The translations under genes were made by a program, and so were the position numbers. From positions 17,935,094 through 17,999,093 of the forward strand of contig CM039187.1 of the NCBI GenBank assembly GCA_008360975.2: a stretch of DNA of 64,000 bases, read 5' to 3'. The notes under the pieces were generated by a model. The model saw only the letters and a program-made list of their open reading frames with translations. It had not been told where the DNA came from and did no database searches. Source of the DNA: Lichenostomus cassidix (lineage: Eukaryota; Chordata; Aves; Passeriformes; Meliphagidae). Below are positions 32,001-47,000 of the stretch, in pieces (the first letter of the stretch is position 1; each line of letters begins with the position of its first letter).

Positions 32001-35000
32001 AGCTCTAACACGAGTAGTACTTAAAAAAAGAAGGATTTCTTTGAAAGAGGAAGTAATGGGTTTCTTTCAACTGAGATCTCTATTTGCTTTCTACATTGCA
32101 CAAGTCCTTGTAACTGCTGGGCTCAGCAGAATTTAGTATTCTTCATTCAGAAACACCAGTTATTACACTGTTTTATATACAGAGCATTCAGCATGTTCCT
32201 AGTAGTGGTTAATTAATCTGTGAAAGAACCACAGATAATACCTGTAACCTTTTTTTTTGGGGGGAAGAGAGGATTGAGTCTCAAGGGAGGAAGTGGCCTT
32301 TGGGATTTGGTGATTGGTGGTATTGGTATTAGCTGCGGAAATTAATTTGAATTCTTCAGTATGGAGTGCTAGGGCATTCATTTACATAGTTAGCTTTAGA
32401 ATAAAAAACAATTTGGTCATGGTTTGTTCAGTGAGTACTTGCAACTGAATTTTATGATTTGTGTATATGGAAACATCTACCTTTTTAGATGAAAATTTAG
32501 ATATTCTCTTGTTCTTGTATTATTGTAAAGGGGAAAAACAGAACTAGCTTTCAGAATACATCTTGGTTTCAAACACTTGTGTTCAGTAGGGAACGACAGA
32601 TGCAGCAATAATTTTGTTGCTATATATGTGTGTACTCTCAATTCATCATGTGAGTTGTTCTTTTTCTTTGATCTTTTTGCTGTCATTATTTTGCTGCCTC
32701 TGTACAGCAGCTTCACCATAAATAAAAGGAACTGGAAGAATGTCAAGTAGACTTCATATGGATGTTGTCATTTCTTTTAATATTCTGTGAATTCAGAGTA
32801 TGTCATAATGATATTTATTACTATTTGCAGTAGAGAAAATAGCTGTCCTTCTGCCAGAACTGGAGTAAGTGGATTGCACAAGTGTAATGAGTTTTTAACA
32901 GAGGCAATCCTGCTTTTTTCTGTTTATTACTTTTCCCCTACATCTTCTATTTGCTTTGTCATTTACCAGTTTACTGTGCTGATAGAGACTAGAAGTTCAT
33001 GAAACATTTTTTAAGCTTATGTCTTGTCTGGGCTGGGCAAACATTCCTGTTAGTGCAAGACTGCCCAAAGTGGATGGCTGCCCAAAGCAGTATCTGCAAG
33101 GTGTAAAGTAAGCTCACCTTTGTCAGGAAATTTTGTCACTTGTGTTCAGCTCCTGGTGATTTGCTGTTATTACTCTGTTCTTTGTCAGTCCCTTGGACAA
33201 AGAGTAGGTCAGTGCTGATGGCTATTTACACTGCTGTAGTTACTGTGATGCAAGTGAAAGCTGGGGGTTTAACAATTAGGAAAATGTCCCTGCCTCTTTA
33301 AGTTGTGAATTACTAATGTAGCCAGTTCATGGGGGAAAATAAGACTGTCAGGCCAGCCTCTCTGTAAACAGAGGCTCCAGCAATTTCAGCACTGAGTAAA
33401 TGATAAGTGCACTGTTTGAATTTTGACAGTGAAATGTCTGTGGTGTTTTTAAACATAGGAGTAGGAGCCTTATTCCAACAACATCAAATCAAGGTTTTGT
33501 CTGAAATTTACAGGGATTTCTGGGTTTTTTTATGTCAGAGTTGACCACATCAGTTTCTGTGGTGAGCCTTCTTAGCATGCCACAAAGAAGAGTAAGGGAG
33601 GGAAGCTTAAGGCTGTGTGTGTATGCTGATCCAGAGACAGGACAGGGTACCTGCTTGTCTCCTTTTCTCCCCCCATTTTAGTAGGTCAGATTGTCAGTGC
33701 ACCTGCAGCCATTTCAATAGGTAGTCTGCAGACTTTTCTGTCCTCTTGTAGCATCACCTGGCCAGCTCATTTCCATTTGAGCATGGAGATGGAGTTTATT
33801 CCCCACTTACCTCTCAGTACTGATTTAGAGCAGGCCAGTGGTGCCATCATGTGCTGCTTAGGGAGAGAGTATAATGGATGGCTATCTCACAGTTCTCATT
33901 ATTGTTGGCAGTTTTGCATGCTGATCCCATGTGTAAATATCTCCTCAAGAAATCCATACCATAATCCAGAAAAGGGATGGCTGATGCATATTTTGCTGCC
34001 TCTGAAGCTATAAAGCACATACTGTGTCCTCAGTGTATAAATACAGAATTCTAAGAAAGCTGTATAAAAGGGAATAAGTAATAAAGATGTGTCTGTTTCC
34101 AATTACAGCAGAGTATTCTCTTTTCATCTGTTCATTTCATCCAAAATACATTGTCATTGTTGAATGTGCAAAAACATGTTTTACTCCAGTACTGCCAGCT
34201 GCAAGCCAGTCTTTTTAACAAATACTCTCTCAGTTTATCGAAGTAATTGGAAATTACTCCTTGGAGGCTGCTGAAACCATAACAAATGCAGACAGTAATC
34301 AGATTGTTTGTAATCAAAAGAGTGCAAAACAACACAGAAAACTTTACTGTAGACTTGCTGACTATTGCCAGCTTGTTCTTTTGCTTACACTGCAGACTTG
34401 GAACATAATGAATAACGAGCTATTAATTAGCTGGCACTGTAGTAGCAATTACGTTAGTCTACTATATGGATATATTCTTCTTACAAATGTCTTGTGGACT
34501 TCAGAGGATATAAGATTCCTGTTAAATGCAATCCAAGTGGAGTAAAGTTGTGTTAGTCATTCAGAACAGGGAAGATCTGGATATGAGCTGTTATGAGAAA
34601 AGGAAGTTGTCATCTTCTGTAAAGCCTAAAGAAAAACAATGACAGTTCCTCCAAAGTGCACTCCCCCTTCTGCACAGGGATGTCTCCTACTTGCCTGTTA
34701 AATGTGCTTGGACTTTGACCAGGATGTTGACCCCTTTTCTTCCTTGCCAGTGATGGGTGTTGATAGCTTTGTGCCCTTCCTCTACCTACAAAGTGGCTTC
34801 TTAGCTGATCTCTTGCCACAGCTTGCTGAGCATTCTCAAGCTAAACCTTCAAAAGCTTAGATGTTTTTGGGAACTGTCTGAAAGACTCTGATCTTTGTGT
34901 TCCACTCCTGCCAGATGTGTTTAGGGAAATCTTGCTGTGCAGCACTGCCACTTGCATTTCCTTTTATGTATCTGAACATGCAATGAATAAAAATATAGGA

Positions 35001-38000
35001 TAAGATTATTTTAATGTAACCTTTAGGAAAATACATATATAGGTTTTCTTTCTTAGTATAAGGAGCAGTGTTTGGAACTTTTTGAAAAAGTAGTCTCCAT
35101 AGATAGACATTTTAATTAACATTTGTCATGAATGCACTATGAGATCTTATTTGCCTGGGTTTCACTGGACAAATTGAACGACTTCTTTTTGATTCTGGAG
35201 GGAAGATTTTTTTGGTGGTCTGAGATGTCTCATCCTTTCATAACTTTCTTCATTTGTATTCTATCCAAAACGTGGAAGGTGGTAGCATTCCAGTAAAAAT
35301 GCGTGAAGACCTCAAGTTGTACCAACTTTTGCTTATTATCTTTAATCCATATTACATCTGTATCTAAATGAGTTGACTGTGCAGGCAAAAATTGTGTCAA
35401 ATTTGGATTCTATTTGTGTTGAATATAGATTTTTAATAAGGAGTAAATATTAAGTATGCTTGCTTTCTTATAACAAAAAATAGCCAAATCATCCCAGAAC
35501 TTGAGTTGAAAGTGCATATTACTAGATATTAGTAATAACTTTCTGATGGCCTAAAAAACCACTCAGAACAAAACAAAAGTGTTTGTAGAATGAAGTTTAA
35601 TTAACTGCTGTGGTACTAAACGGTACATGCCAACTTTGAGAGGTTCCAAACTAAGCAGGGATAAAAACACATTGGCAGTTCTCACCGCTGTAACAGAGCT
35701 GCCATGGTCACCTCAATGGGACTGTCTGTAGTGTGAGTAATACAAAACACCAGTCTGTGATTAAATTATTCAGCAGTTTTATAGGTAGAAGTGTTATCCT
35801 GTTTTTTTCCTGTCAGTAGGCATAAAGTTTTGAAGTTCAGATAACAGGAAAAGTCCTCCCTTATCTGATGCCTGGAAAAAGAGCAAGTATTCAGTAAGCC
35901 TGAAGCAGTTGAATGCTTCTACAGACCCTCTGTTGAACCAAAAGATTGAACTTTGTGTGTGAGCTAACGCTTTCTGAAAACCTTTGTTTTAAATAACTGT
36001 TTGGAGGTTGGATGTCATGGCTGAAGACTGCTCAAGTCCTGTTCCTGTCCTGCTTCCTCTCTTCTTTCTCCTGTGATCCAGTTTCGATCCATCAGCCCCA
36101 CAATCTTCAAAAATCAAAAAGTCCCTAGAACCACTCTCACCAAGCTCCAATTTTAAGTTGTTTGTTTCTTTTGTTTAGGTATTCCTGTCTCTCAACAGCA
36201 CTTAATTTGGAATAATATGGAACTGAAGGATGACTATTGTTTGAATGATTATAAGTAAGTACAGAATAAAATTATATTTCTAATTAATGTTTCTAAATGA
36301 TTGTTAGCATAAACAACAGAAAATGCTATCAAAATTTGTTTCTTGGTATTTACAGCATTTCAGAAGGCTGCACTCTGAAGTTGGTTCTGGCTATGCGAGG
36401 TGGACCTGTTAACACCAGAAGAGGTAGGTGTTAAGTAAGTTAAAAATAGTGGGGTTTATGCAATATCTTATACCTGTAAAGAGCTTCTCTTAGGTAAGCA
36501 TTTTAGACAATAAGACTTCTGTTCCAAATTTATTGGAAAAATACTTAACGAAAATGGGGAGAATTTTTCCCATCTTCTCTTAGAATGTCTAATGCACTTT
36601 GTTTATTCTTAGATTAAGTATGTTTATATGTACAGAATCATCAAGTCATAAAATCAACAATTCTTCCATTGAAGAAAAAAATTTTACTGAAATGTCATTA
36701 TACAAATAGTTTTTAAGATATGCTTGATAAGAAGCAGGCATTGGTACAGTCAGATGATAAACTTGGTTATGTGGATAATAGTATAGGAGTGAAAAATGAA
36801 GAAAATTCCTTGATAATTTTCTCTTGGGGAAAAAGCTCAGCGTATCTTCTAGGTTAGGAATTCCTGTTACAAACTGAGCTGAGCTCTCAGAGGTGATCAA
36901 AACTATGATAATATTTTGGTTTTATTTTGTTTTTTTGTCTTTATAGTTCCCGTGAAAGATCCTATCAGGGAAATGGCTGAATACATGGATCCTGCTAGAG
37001 ACAAGATCTGGGAGAAAGGGCCATCCAACAAACAAGTCACCTTCTTAGTATATCGAGAAGGAGATCGGTTGAATTTCTTCCGTGTGGTTGACCGGGGCGA
37101 TGGCACTTTAACGCCATTATCTGAATCTTTGAGGTAAAGTTGGTTTGAATCTTTATATTGTTCTGCCAAAGTGGGTTGCTGTGTAATTTCCAGCTTTATT
37201 TGTTGACTTTATCAAAAGAAAATCTGGCATATTGCAAGGATTATTCCCTAAGGGCTATTAAATTGTTGTAACTGAGTGGTCTATAACAGCACGGCAGTGC
37301 TTTGTGGTCAGTGGTCAGTGGTCGTGCTGATGGTTCTCTTATCACTGTGTGCATTAATACTGTGAGATAAAGCTGACTTTGGGGAATTCTCGACATTCCA
37401 GCCCTTTCTGAAAGGGAACATGTTGCAGGAGAGTCAAATCAATATTTTATTAGATATTACTTTCTCTAACATCTTAAGGCATTTGTTTAGTTTTGTAAAC
37501 ATTTCTCTGTTCACAGAATATTTTTTTTCCTGTGGATATATGAATATGACCTGACTAAATGATTAGTCAGGAACATAGTAGATTGGCAGTGCGAAATCCT
37601 GTGGGCTTTTTTTGGTTTGTTCTTTGGGAGGGGTGGTTGGCTGGTTGGTTGGAAGGGAGGGGTGCGTTTTAGTTGTGCATTTTGTGGGATGAGGGTTATT
37701 TTGGTTTGGGGGATTTTGTGTATACTGGTTTTTGTCTTATTTTTTGAATGTTCTGAAGTAATTACCAATACAGCCAGCCTTTGGATGTGATTAGGCCTCG
37801 GGTTAGCTACTGTTGAGGTACCAAGCTTGTGTCAATTGCTGTCAGAATCCAAGCACTGTTATCATCAGAAGGACAAGTGTGTCACTTGGCCTGCTACACT
37901 GCAGTAAACAGTTTAGTAGTCTTTTTCCTAAAACTATTGAAATTGCTATCTATTAAAAATTACTGCATTCTGGTTTTATACTGTAGCTTTTGGGTGGGGT

Positions 38001-41000
38001 CTTTTATCCCCTCAAGAACTTGGTATTTGTACAGCTGTGAGGAAAGGAGTCCCTGTTCTGGGATCTAGCTGGGTTTTCTCCAAGGCTAAGGCTCAGGCTG
38101 TTTCAAGTGACTATTCTTGTTTCTGTTTGCAAAGGGAAAGCAAGAGCTTTGTACTGGGTTTATATTCAGTTTCTATTCAGAGTGATACTACTCTTAAAAA
38201 TTTTTATGAGATCCATGCTTAGAAACTACTGACTGAACAAAACATGCAAGTTGAATTCCCACATTGTTATACAGAGTAGAAAGACCTAGTGTTTGATATA
38301 CAAGAAAAAGATACCAGTATTTTAGATCCAAAACTCTTTTGGCAGGCACAGGTGCCAAAGGGGCTTCAGCAAGCTAATAATTTTTGAGACATGCATTTTA
38401 CAAGAAGAATTCAGGAATGTTGACATCTACGGACAGGACAAAGTAAAATTTAAAATTTACTCATTGTAAAATGGACTGGAAATATAATTAATATCAAAAC
38501 TCCCTGTCAAACTTACAGACTCTTACAATCACATTAAAACAAACAATTTTTTGTTTATCTTTTTTTTTTTTTTTTGGTGTGTGTTTTTGGCCCCAGTTTG
38601 TCAGAAAATTGAACAAAAAGGATAGCAATTATTTTTGCATTAAAAAAATGCAAAATTCAACCAAACCAAGAAACCAGCCAAACATGAGACATACCACTTT
38701 GCTTTCTATCCTTACCTTGCAGGAAGGGAAGTTCAACAAATTCTTTTGACTTGGTGATGTAAACCTTTGTAGAGTTAAAATTTTGAAATTGTTTCTTTTA
38801 GTATTGGGTTTTTACCAGGGGAAGTATGTATATGTAATATGCATGCTGACTGTCCCCATGTCGAGCTAGTCAGGTTTCAGTAAGAAACAACTGATCTGTT
38901 TTATTGCCTCTTGCTTTGAATTTGCTATCTTGCTCTTCACACTGTCTCCCAGCTGTGCTGCCTTTGGAATTTTACTACATTTTAGGAAATGGATTTGGAG
39001 AGTCAGTGCAAAAAATGCTGGCTCTAAGGGCAGCAGAATATTTCCAAGAATCAGGTAAGATGCCAGCTCTAATTAGTGGTATTTTTTTTTGTACTGACTT
39101 CCTCATGATTTCCTTGATCTCTTTTGGAGAGTAGAAATTGAGCTATATCTACTAAGACATTTGTGAGAACACAGGGGACTTAGGGGAATTGCCTGATTGT
39201 CATGATTTCTAGATGCTGACAACCTAATGGAAGAACTAAAACACTCTTTAAAATGTACTACATACAATGTTGAAAGTGCATCAACTTGTAATGAATTGGA
39301 CACTCCTAAGGGTTCTTTCATTTCACTGTCAAATGCTGAATGTGTGTTACTGATTAATGCTTCATTGCTTCATAGGAAAAAAAAGTTGGATGCTGATTTT
39401 TAAAACCTTGAGGTTTTGCATTCTGTTAGCATGCCGAATGGAAGAAGGAATTGTCATGCTATAAACTTCAGTGACTATTGACTTAAAATATTTTATCTTG
39501 GGACTAGCAATTCTAATATATTTATTTTTTTTTTCCAAATGTGAGACTCTTTAGGATCTTTGGAAACCTAAACTGATCTTTTTTTTCTTTTTTTTTCTTT
39601 TTTTTTTTTTTTTATTTTGAAAAGGAGAAATAGAATATCACATCCACATGGGTGACCCCTCCATTTCCATTTATGGTGAGAACACCCCTCAGGATGGATA
39701 GAAATTTGGACTTTTCCTTCCATGCCAGTGTCTGGTTAATTGGAAAACTGATCAGCTTGTTGTCTGAGTCACACACTTAACAGCTTTGGCCATATCTTCA
39801 GGAGACATTTGTGGAACTGGATATCCCCTCTGTGGGGGAAATATATAGTGAGTGTGCACCAACTGTATATGATATAACAACTTCCAGAAGCGTGGCTATG
39901 TCCAGATTTCAGCAACACCACTTTGCTCTTATAAGGGATGCTTATGTGGATAAATGGATTGGAAACGTCTGCATACAGTTTTACGTAACGTTTTGTCAAC
40001 AGATCAACTACGGATATGACTTCCTAGTTGTGAGAATACTCTACATTGAAAACGTAATTAACTTGCTTGATTAGAGGGTGAATACAAACTTTCTTTTATT
40101 TTCAGCGGTGGTTCAGTTTATAATTTATATGCTGATGATGAAGATGAGACAGAGGCATCCCCTTCTGGCCAACAGATTATTGAGAATTCAATTACTATGA
40201 ATAAAATGAAACTGCTCAAGGCAAAGATGGAGAACATGAATCTGAGTAAAAAGGTGAAATTGTGATTTCAATTTTTCTGTCATAAAATGGCTTGGGCTTT
40301 CCTTGTGCTGACTTTTCTAAAAATCAGATCAGATACTCTGCTGTTTTGAGAAGTGAAGTTATCACGGGTAGGTGATTTCTCAGCTATTGTATAAAGGTTC
40401 TGCTGAGGGGCACTGGCTTTCCTTGGATCTCCCTGCCCCCATTCAGAGAATTCATTACTGGTCCTGGATTTATTTGCATGAGTAGGTTTTTTGGGTGGGT
40501 GGGTTTTGTGGTTTTGTTTGTTTGGATTTTTTCTTCCAATACTTTAAGTAGCATTGTTTTGCAGTACCGCTTTGGTAAAAGTCAATGTTTCTCTTAAAAT
40601 GAAACTTCATTAGATATACTGTAACTGAAAAGCCTATGAAGTGAAATATGGGAATGATATTACCTTGAAGATAAAACATTACACTGGTGTTCATGTGTGA
40701 TTAGGTTATTTAGATACAAAATGAAGAGATTATACTTTCTTTCATTTTTTGTTGTGTTTGTGACCCAAAACTCTTCTGGATAACTTTGATGGCATTCTAG
40801 CTTCATTTTTCTAGTTCTCTGACATGTGGCCTATTTATTGAAAAGCATTTCCTGATTACAATCTTTGATTGTATTATTCAGATGTTGGGGTCAAGTCTTG
40901 GTGGCTAGTAACTTATGCAGGAGTAGAAAGAATGATTTGGTTTTTTCTGGCCTTAAACTGTGTGAATTCCTCAGAATCTTTTCAGTCAGGTCTTTTGAGT

Positions 41001-44000
41001 GCAATTGGAATTCAAACACTAATTGTTGTTGGTTTTTGATTTTGGTTTGGCTTTTTTTTTTTTTTTTAATAGCCTAAGAAAACTGTCAAGGTGAAGCCTC
41101 GCCCTCCAATGACTCCTCGACCCTCTAGTGGCTCGGTGGCTGCTGCTCGTCACCGCTTTTTGAGAGTGCTCCCCCACATTGGACAGTCATGCCTACCTCC
41201 TCCTGGGAACTTGCATCAGTCGGAATCTCCGCAGAACGCGCTTTCAGCATTGGCTACTTTGGCCACTGCTGGCAGAGCAATGCCATCCACAGCTAATCAC
41301 TTCCTTAAGGAAGATGACACTTGGCAGAGCAGCTCTTGGTCTCAGCCAGTCAATAGCATCAGGTTACCACCAAAAATATCTCGTGTTGAACTAGAAAATG
41401 CAAAACTGCCTACAAATAGTATTCTGACTCCTGTTTCATCCCTGCCTTCAAGTTCAGAAAAAGCATCTGAAAATGTGACCTCAGCGAGTGAGGAGGATGC
41501 TGTTTTGTTTCCAAATCTAACAAATGTGGAACTGTATGGAACAGAAGAAGAACATCTACCTGAACCAGATGCTTTTGCTTTTTTGACAGAAGCAAGCACT
41601 ACTGAACAGTGTAATGAGATATATGACATAGGAAAGGTGAACCCAGAGGTTGAACTGCCTGATGGAGACAAAGATTCTAAGGTGGTAGAGCAGCATAGGA
41701 AACCCATTGGCAAAGTGCTGAGCACTGCAGCGATGGAGACTGGTCTTCTCAGTACTCGTGAATTAAGTCCTCAGAAAAATCTGCTTTTGTCGCCCCTCCG
41801 GTATTCAGCACAAGTGGCACGTCACAGTTCTCTGAAACCACAAGCACAGCCCAGGTGCTTCGAGGCTGGTAACTTGAGATCTACAGCCTCCCCAAATGTG
41901 CTTCGATCGCTGGAAGTACGTAGTATAGCAGACTCCTCCTTTTCTAGGACCACTAGATTTTGTAGTGTGAAAGTAGAGTCACTTGGCAAAAGACCTGAGG
42001 TAATTTCTAAAGCAGAGGCTGGGGACATCACAGATGTGGCTAGCAAGGCATCCAAAGAACCTGTGAGTTCTGTAAGTAACTTAGGATTTCTGGCTTCGCT
42101 GGCCCGAAGCACAAACAGGGAAAGTTTACAGAGTTCCTGTGGGACTGACAGGTTTCGGACTTCTGGTATTGCACTACCTACAAATCTGCAGCATTTTCAA
42201 GAAGAAAGCTTTAGGAAAACAGCTCCTCCAAATGAAGCTGCTGAATATATTCTAGTGAGTATGAATGTGTCCAAAGAAATCAAAGTTTTCCTGGTTTTGT
42301 GGTACTGATGTTACAAAACTGCTCTGCGTGTATGTGTCTTGTGAGGAGAGGCAGATGGGGTGCAGTAGGTATTTAAATCTCTGATTGTCTTAAACTGTTT
42401 CCTGAATTCCTGATGGTATCTTAACTGCCTGTTTATCTGAACAGGTCCTAGAAGTAATTTTTCATAAAGATTAAAGTGGTTGTTTAGTTCACAACTGAAA
42501 TGATGAGTTATTGTAGTGATAGAATTATGAGTGTCTGTGTTAGAAGTGTCATCTGGCTTCTGCTGCTCGCTAATTGTCATTTATTCCAAAGTTTGCCTGG
42601 TGACTGGCACCATATGTGCCAAACTTCTGCTCTCTAATGTATTTTGTTGTTTTGGTGTATTTTGAAGTGTGGGGAAATTTATTAAATAGTCATTCAGGGG
42701 AAGGCTTTATATTCTGGAATTTTAACCTTTTCTGCAGAAGTTGTCTTGGAGTCCTTTTAGGTATATTGATAAAACATTGATATCAAATAAGATGATACCA
42801 GACTACTACCTACATTTTAATTTAATTTCCATCTGCTAGTAATTTCCTTGTGGAAATTTTTTTTTTTTTTTTTAGTCTGCACATGGGCTTGGAATGAATG
42901 GAAGTATGGCAGCTGTAGGGAAAAGAGTAGGTAAGTAACTTACATAATAATTAAAGATGACTCTAATCTTTCCTGATACATCACACATAGAGAGGACAAA
43001 AATAATTTATCTTTGTAAGGCATGTGGCCTCTAGAGTTCCTGCTGTGTTACACTTCTATAGCATGGTTAATCTTTTAATATTTTAAGCAATTCTTTAACA
43101 TGCAGATGGCATCCAGATCTTAGATTGACCATAACTGCAATTCTTTCTTAGCTTTTTTTAATACTCTGTGAATCATGCCATGTCATCTGTAGATCTAAAT
43201 GTGAATTTCTGTGCTGAAGTTTCCAAATTACCAGTTCTGTGAATACTTCTGAGTCTACTAAAATCAGAGCTGAATTTATCACTAGCATTGTCTTAAGCAC
43301 AAAAAAAAAGTGTGGAGGAAGCAATTAGGGCATGGATCCTGGAGAACACTGATATAATGCAGATTTTTCACTATTTTTTGTGCTTGTCGTCATTCTTTCC
43401 ACCCTAGTCTTGGTAACTGTGGAGCACTTAATGCTAGACATCTACTGAAAATGGATGTATTATGCACAGATATTAAGTGTTTATATGATTAATTCTCTTG
43501 GGAGGAAAGGAATTGTCTAAATTAATGCTTTTAAAGTTCTTAAGACAATGAGCTAAGGATTTTCAGCACATTTAATTTTTCTTCTATGTATTTTTGACTT
43601 GTAGTTAGTAGGTTTTCTTTCTGTATGACCTTAGGAAGAGGTGGGTATGCATATCACATCTAGGTATAGAAAATGAGCTAGAAAATAAATGTTCAAATAT
43701 CAGCTGCAACAGAAAAAATTATGTAATTGTAATGTTGGTGCAAAAGCTGCCAAAAGAGTGGTTTGTGCCTTTGTTTCACAGCTGAGGGTGCAGCTTTGAC
43801 TTGGCAGCCAGTTAGTACATAGGTCTGCCCTTAGCTGCTCCAGAGGTGGTTCCCTAAGAACCATGCCTGCATGATAGGAAAGCCTACTAACACCTGAGCC
43901 GTTTTGGACAGGACTATGAAGAAGGCACTCTGCTGTACCTTATGTCAGACAAAAGTGTGTTTTCCAAAAGATACCAGACATGAGTTGATGTCGTCATCTC

Positions 44001-47000
44001 ATGCAGGCTCTTGAGAGAGATGTGGCTGGTAATGATCTGTTGTATAACTGGCCAAAGGACAGATCAATTTTCCCTGTAGTTGCTGTAGGGACTGTAAATG
44101 TGAGGACAGGTGTATTGTTTTTTATGTTCAAGTAGGTCCACAGGGCCAGTTGTCTTCAAGCTCTGTCTGTTTCACAAACTACACTAACCAATGCTACTGA
44201 AATAGTGTGCTTTTAGATGCTGAAATTGGTAGCCTGGTCAAATGTTGCCTGAAAGTTTCAATATCAGATAGGAATGGGGTGGGAGTGGTTGGTAGTGATG
44301 ACTGTGATGTGCAGTGACTGCCTGGTGCTGCTATTGACTGTAGCCTGTTGCATCTCAACTGAGAAATGACTGTTGGGATTAAAGGTGTGCTGAACTAAAA
44401 ATACTTGTGAACTCATAACTTTTTGGGAACATCCTGACAATACAGCAGTGGAAACACCGAAAGAATGTTAGAGACGATGCACTGCTCACTTTACTGACCC
44501 AGGGTGTGGGAAATACGCTTAAGGAAGTTGTGGACAAAGAACTTACTTCTACAGAGGAAGGGGAGATGCCTTTTCTTTCGTGATCTCCAGTTAATAAAGC
44601 AACAGCCAAGAATTACGTGGCAAAAAGTAAAAATACATTTTTAAGTATAGAAATTTTACAAACATCTGCAGAGTGCCTAATGTAACCATATAGCTAAGTA
44701 GAGGCCTGTAGTCTAATACTGTACTTTTCTTGCAATTACGGAGCACCAGCAAGATTTTAAAATGTTGCAGTACTTGTTTGGCAAACTAGTCTACTGAATA
44801 TATTTGATGCTGGGTACTGGAATGCCCAGCTGATTGTTTGTAAAGCCACTGTGCACAGTGCTTTCCCAATGACACTCTGTGTGTGTTCATTTTGCATCTC
44901 AGAAGACCATTAAGAGATGAGTTTGATTTGTTCTGTAATTTCTCTTACATGAACTTTTAACAGGTGTTCAAAATAACAGTTCTAAGGCCCATGCTGTGAT
45001 GCTTCTTCCAAAGGTGTTCATAGGCTTGAGGTGTTTCCCATTTTAGCTTTCAGGGTTTATTCTTCCCCTCTTTTTAGGCTTTGGGGTTCCCACCTGAAGT
45101 ACCCTAAGAAATGCAAAACAAATCTGGGTTTCAAAAGATAACATTTGACTAGTTTGTGAATAAGTTAAAATGTCTTTGCTGTCTTTCTGCTTCTGAAAGC
45201 AGGTGAAGCAACCCATCTTCCACCTGTGAATGGCTTAATTCAAGCAAAAAAGAAAATTTCAAAGCACTGCTTTCTTTGTGGCAAGAAAACTGGATTGGCA
45301 ACCAGCTACGAGTGCAGGTAGGCTGAGTACATAATCAGCTGTTACTTAAAATTGATAGCTGAGTTAACCAAAAAGTTTTCTTTGCTGCATGGTATTCCTT
45401 AAGCATAGCAAATCAAAAGGCAGCCTTCAAAGAGCTGCAATTCTCAGTTCAGCAAATTGCAGGAATTAAAACTTAGAAAAGTTGCCCCTTTTCGGCTCTT
45501 GAGGTGTATGCTCTTCCAGGAAGACCAAGAAATGGAAGGTAACATAATGGAAGGTATCAGGAAATAAAGAACAGGATAAGAAAAAATAACAATGACATTT
45601 TATACTGGTGGGAGAAGAACTTGCTACAGATACATGTTCTGCAAAGTTTCTCATCAATAATGACATCATAAACAGCTTGAGGAAAAACTGGGTTTGTTAC
45701 AGTTTCTCAGAAATCTCTCTCAGGCCCTATTGTAACACATCTTCACAGTTTATGAACTTACACAAATTTGTGTTTAACAAATTTTTGATTTTATGTGTGT
45801 TCCGTTTTTTTGCGAGATTTCAGTCACCTTTGAGGATCGAGAGCATCTCAAACACAGAACACCAGAGTGCAGGTCCCCCAAATCATTACTTGTAGACAAC
45901 ACGGTGAGACCTGGTGCTTGGTGGTCATCTTGGGAAACTTTAAAAAAAATGAACCAAAAACCCCCAAACAAACAAAAAACCCCCAAATAACAGCAACAAA
46001 ACTGCAGGAAAAAACCCCTGCTCTCTCTCTCTATCTTAGTTTGCAAAGTATTTTTCCCCCACAAGGTACTTTCTTCTTAGTATGGTTTCCCATGAGCTAG
46101 TCAAGGTTGGGAACTGCTGCGCTGTGACGGTTGCATTTATAGTTGATCTTGGTTCATGTCAACCAACAGCAAAATGAACAAGAACTTCTGCCACTGGGGA
46201 ATCATATAGGAGAATTTCAGGGTGAGGAATTGTCTCCTTACTGACTTTTCAGTCTCTGATTTTGAAACGGTTTTGGACGCTGCTCACTTTCCTGATAAGC
46301 AAATAGCTGCAAGCTCTTCTAAAAGTAACTAAGCAGCTTGCTTAAGGTTAAAAATTAAGGGGGAGATGGCTCATCTCCAAGAATAGCATTTGTTTTGGTT
46401 TCAGAAGGAGCAACCATAGGATCTTATACTAGAAAGCAGCATAAACCAAATAGAGAATACAATCACATGAGAAAAGTTGTGATTATAGGTCCAAGAACCA
46501 AAGAAAAGCAATTTTATTTCTAGGCACACAAAGCCTCAGGAACAGCTGCAGAGTTTATTATGAACCCAGATAGATAAATAGAGGTTTATAGTGAACCGAG
46601 ATAGATAAATAAATAAAAAGGGAATTATGGTGTAATAGTGAGTTCGATGGGTAACGCTTAATCCATTTCAAGAGAATTCTGATTTTGAATGGTGTCAGTG
46701 TTTTACTGGCCAGAAGCATCTCTATCAAATAATCAGGCAACAGGACACCAATATGTGTCTCCAGGTAAAGCACTTCTCCAGATCATATACAACATCCAAA
46801 GTATGCTTTTCTCCTGGTAAGAGTCTTAGCTGCAGAACTGTCAAGTTTGAAGCAATAATTCTGATCTTAACTAATCAAAATTGCAAATGATACTGGATAG
46901 ATGAACCCTTTTCCAGTCCTACAGGAAGTTATGCTTCCTGTAGTTAGTCTGTCTGATGTCTTACAGCTATATTTATTAATCTTTAATGGCTGATTTGAGT

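Larger units (their letters stand above)
29031..36178. other. ZFAND4 intron 2, 7.1 kb
   Basis: The largest intron, splitting the Ubl after the IQRLEG turn. It holds a T20 run (29535-29554) and a perfect 15-bp hairpin (30234-30271). I see no exon or intact mobile element. Confidence 0.65.

Noticed and set aside
37620..37665. Possible G-quadruplex in a G/T-rich block of ZFAND4 intron 5.
   Set aside because: G tracts are mostly pairs with irregular spacing; the block looks like simple G/T-rich sequence.
41342..42112. Minus-strand open frames opposite ZFAND4 exon 7.
   Set aside because: They are shadows of a long conserved coding exon on the plus strand and show no family resemblance.
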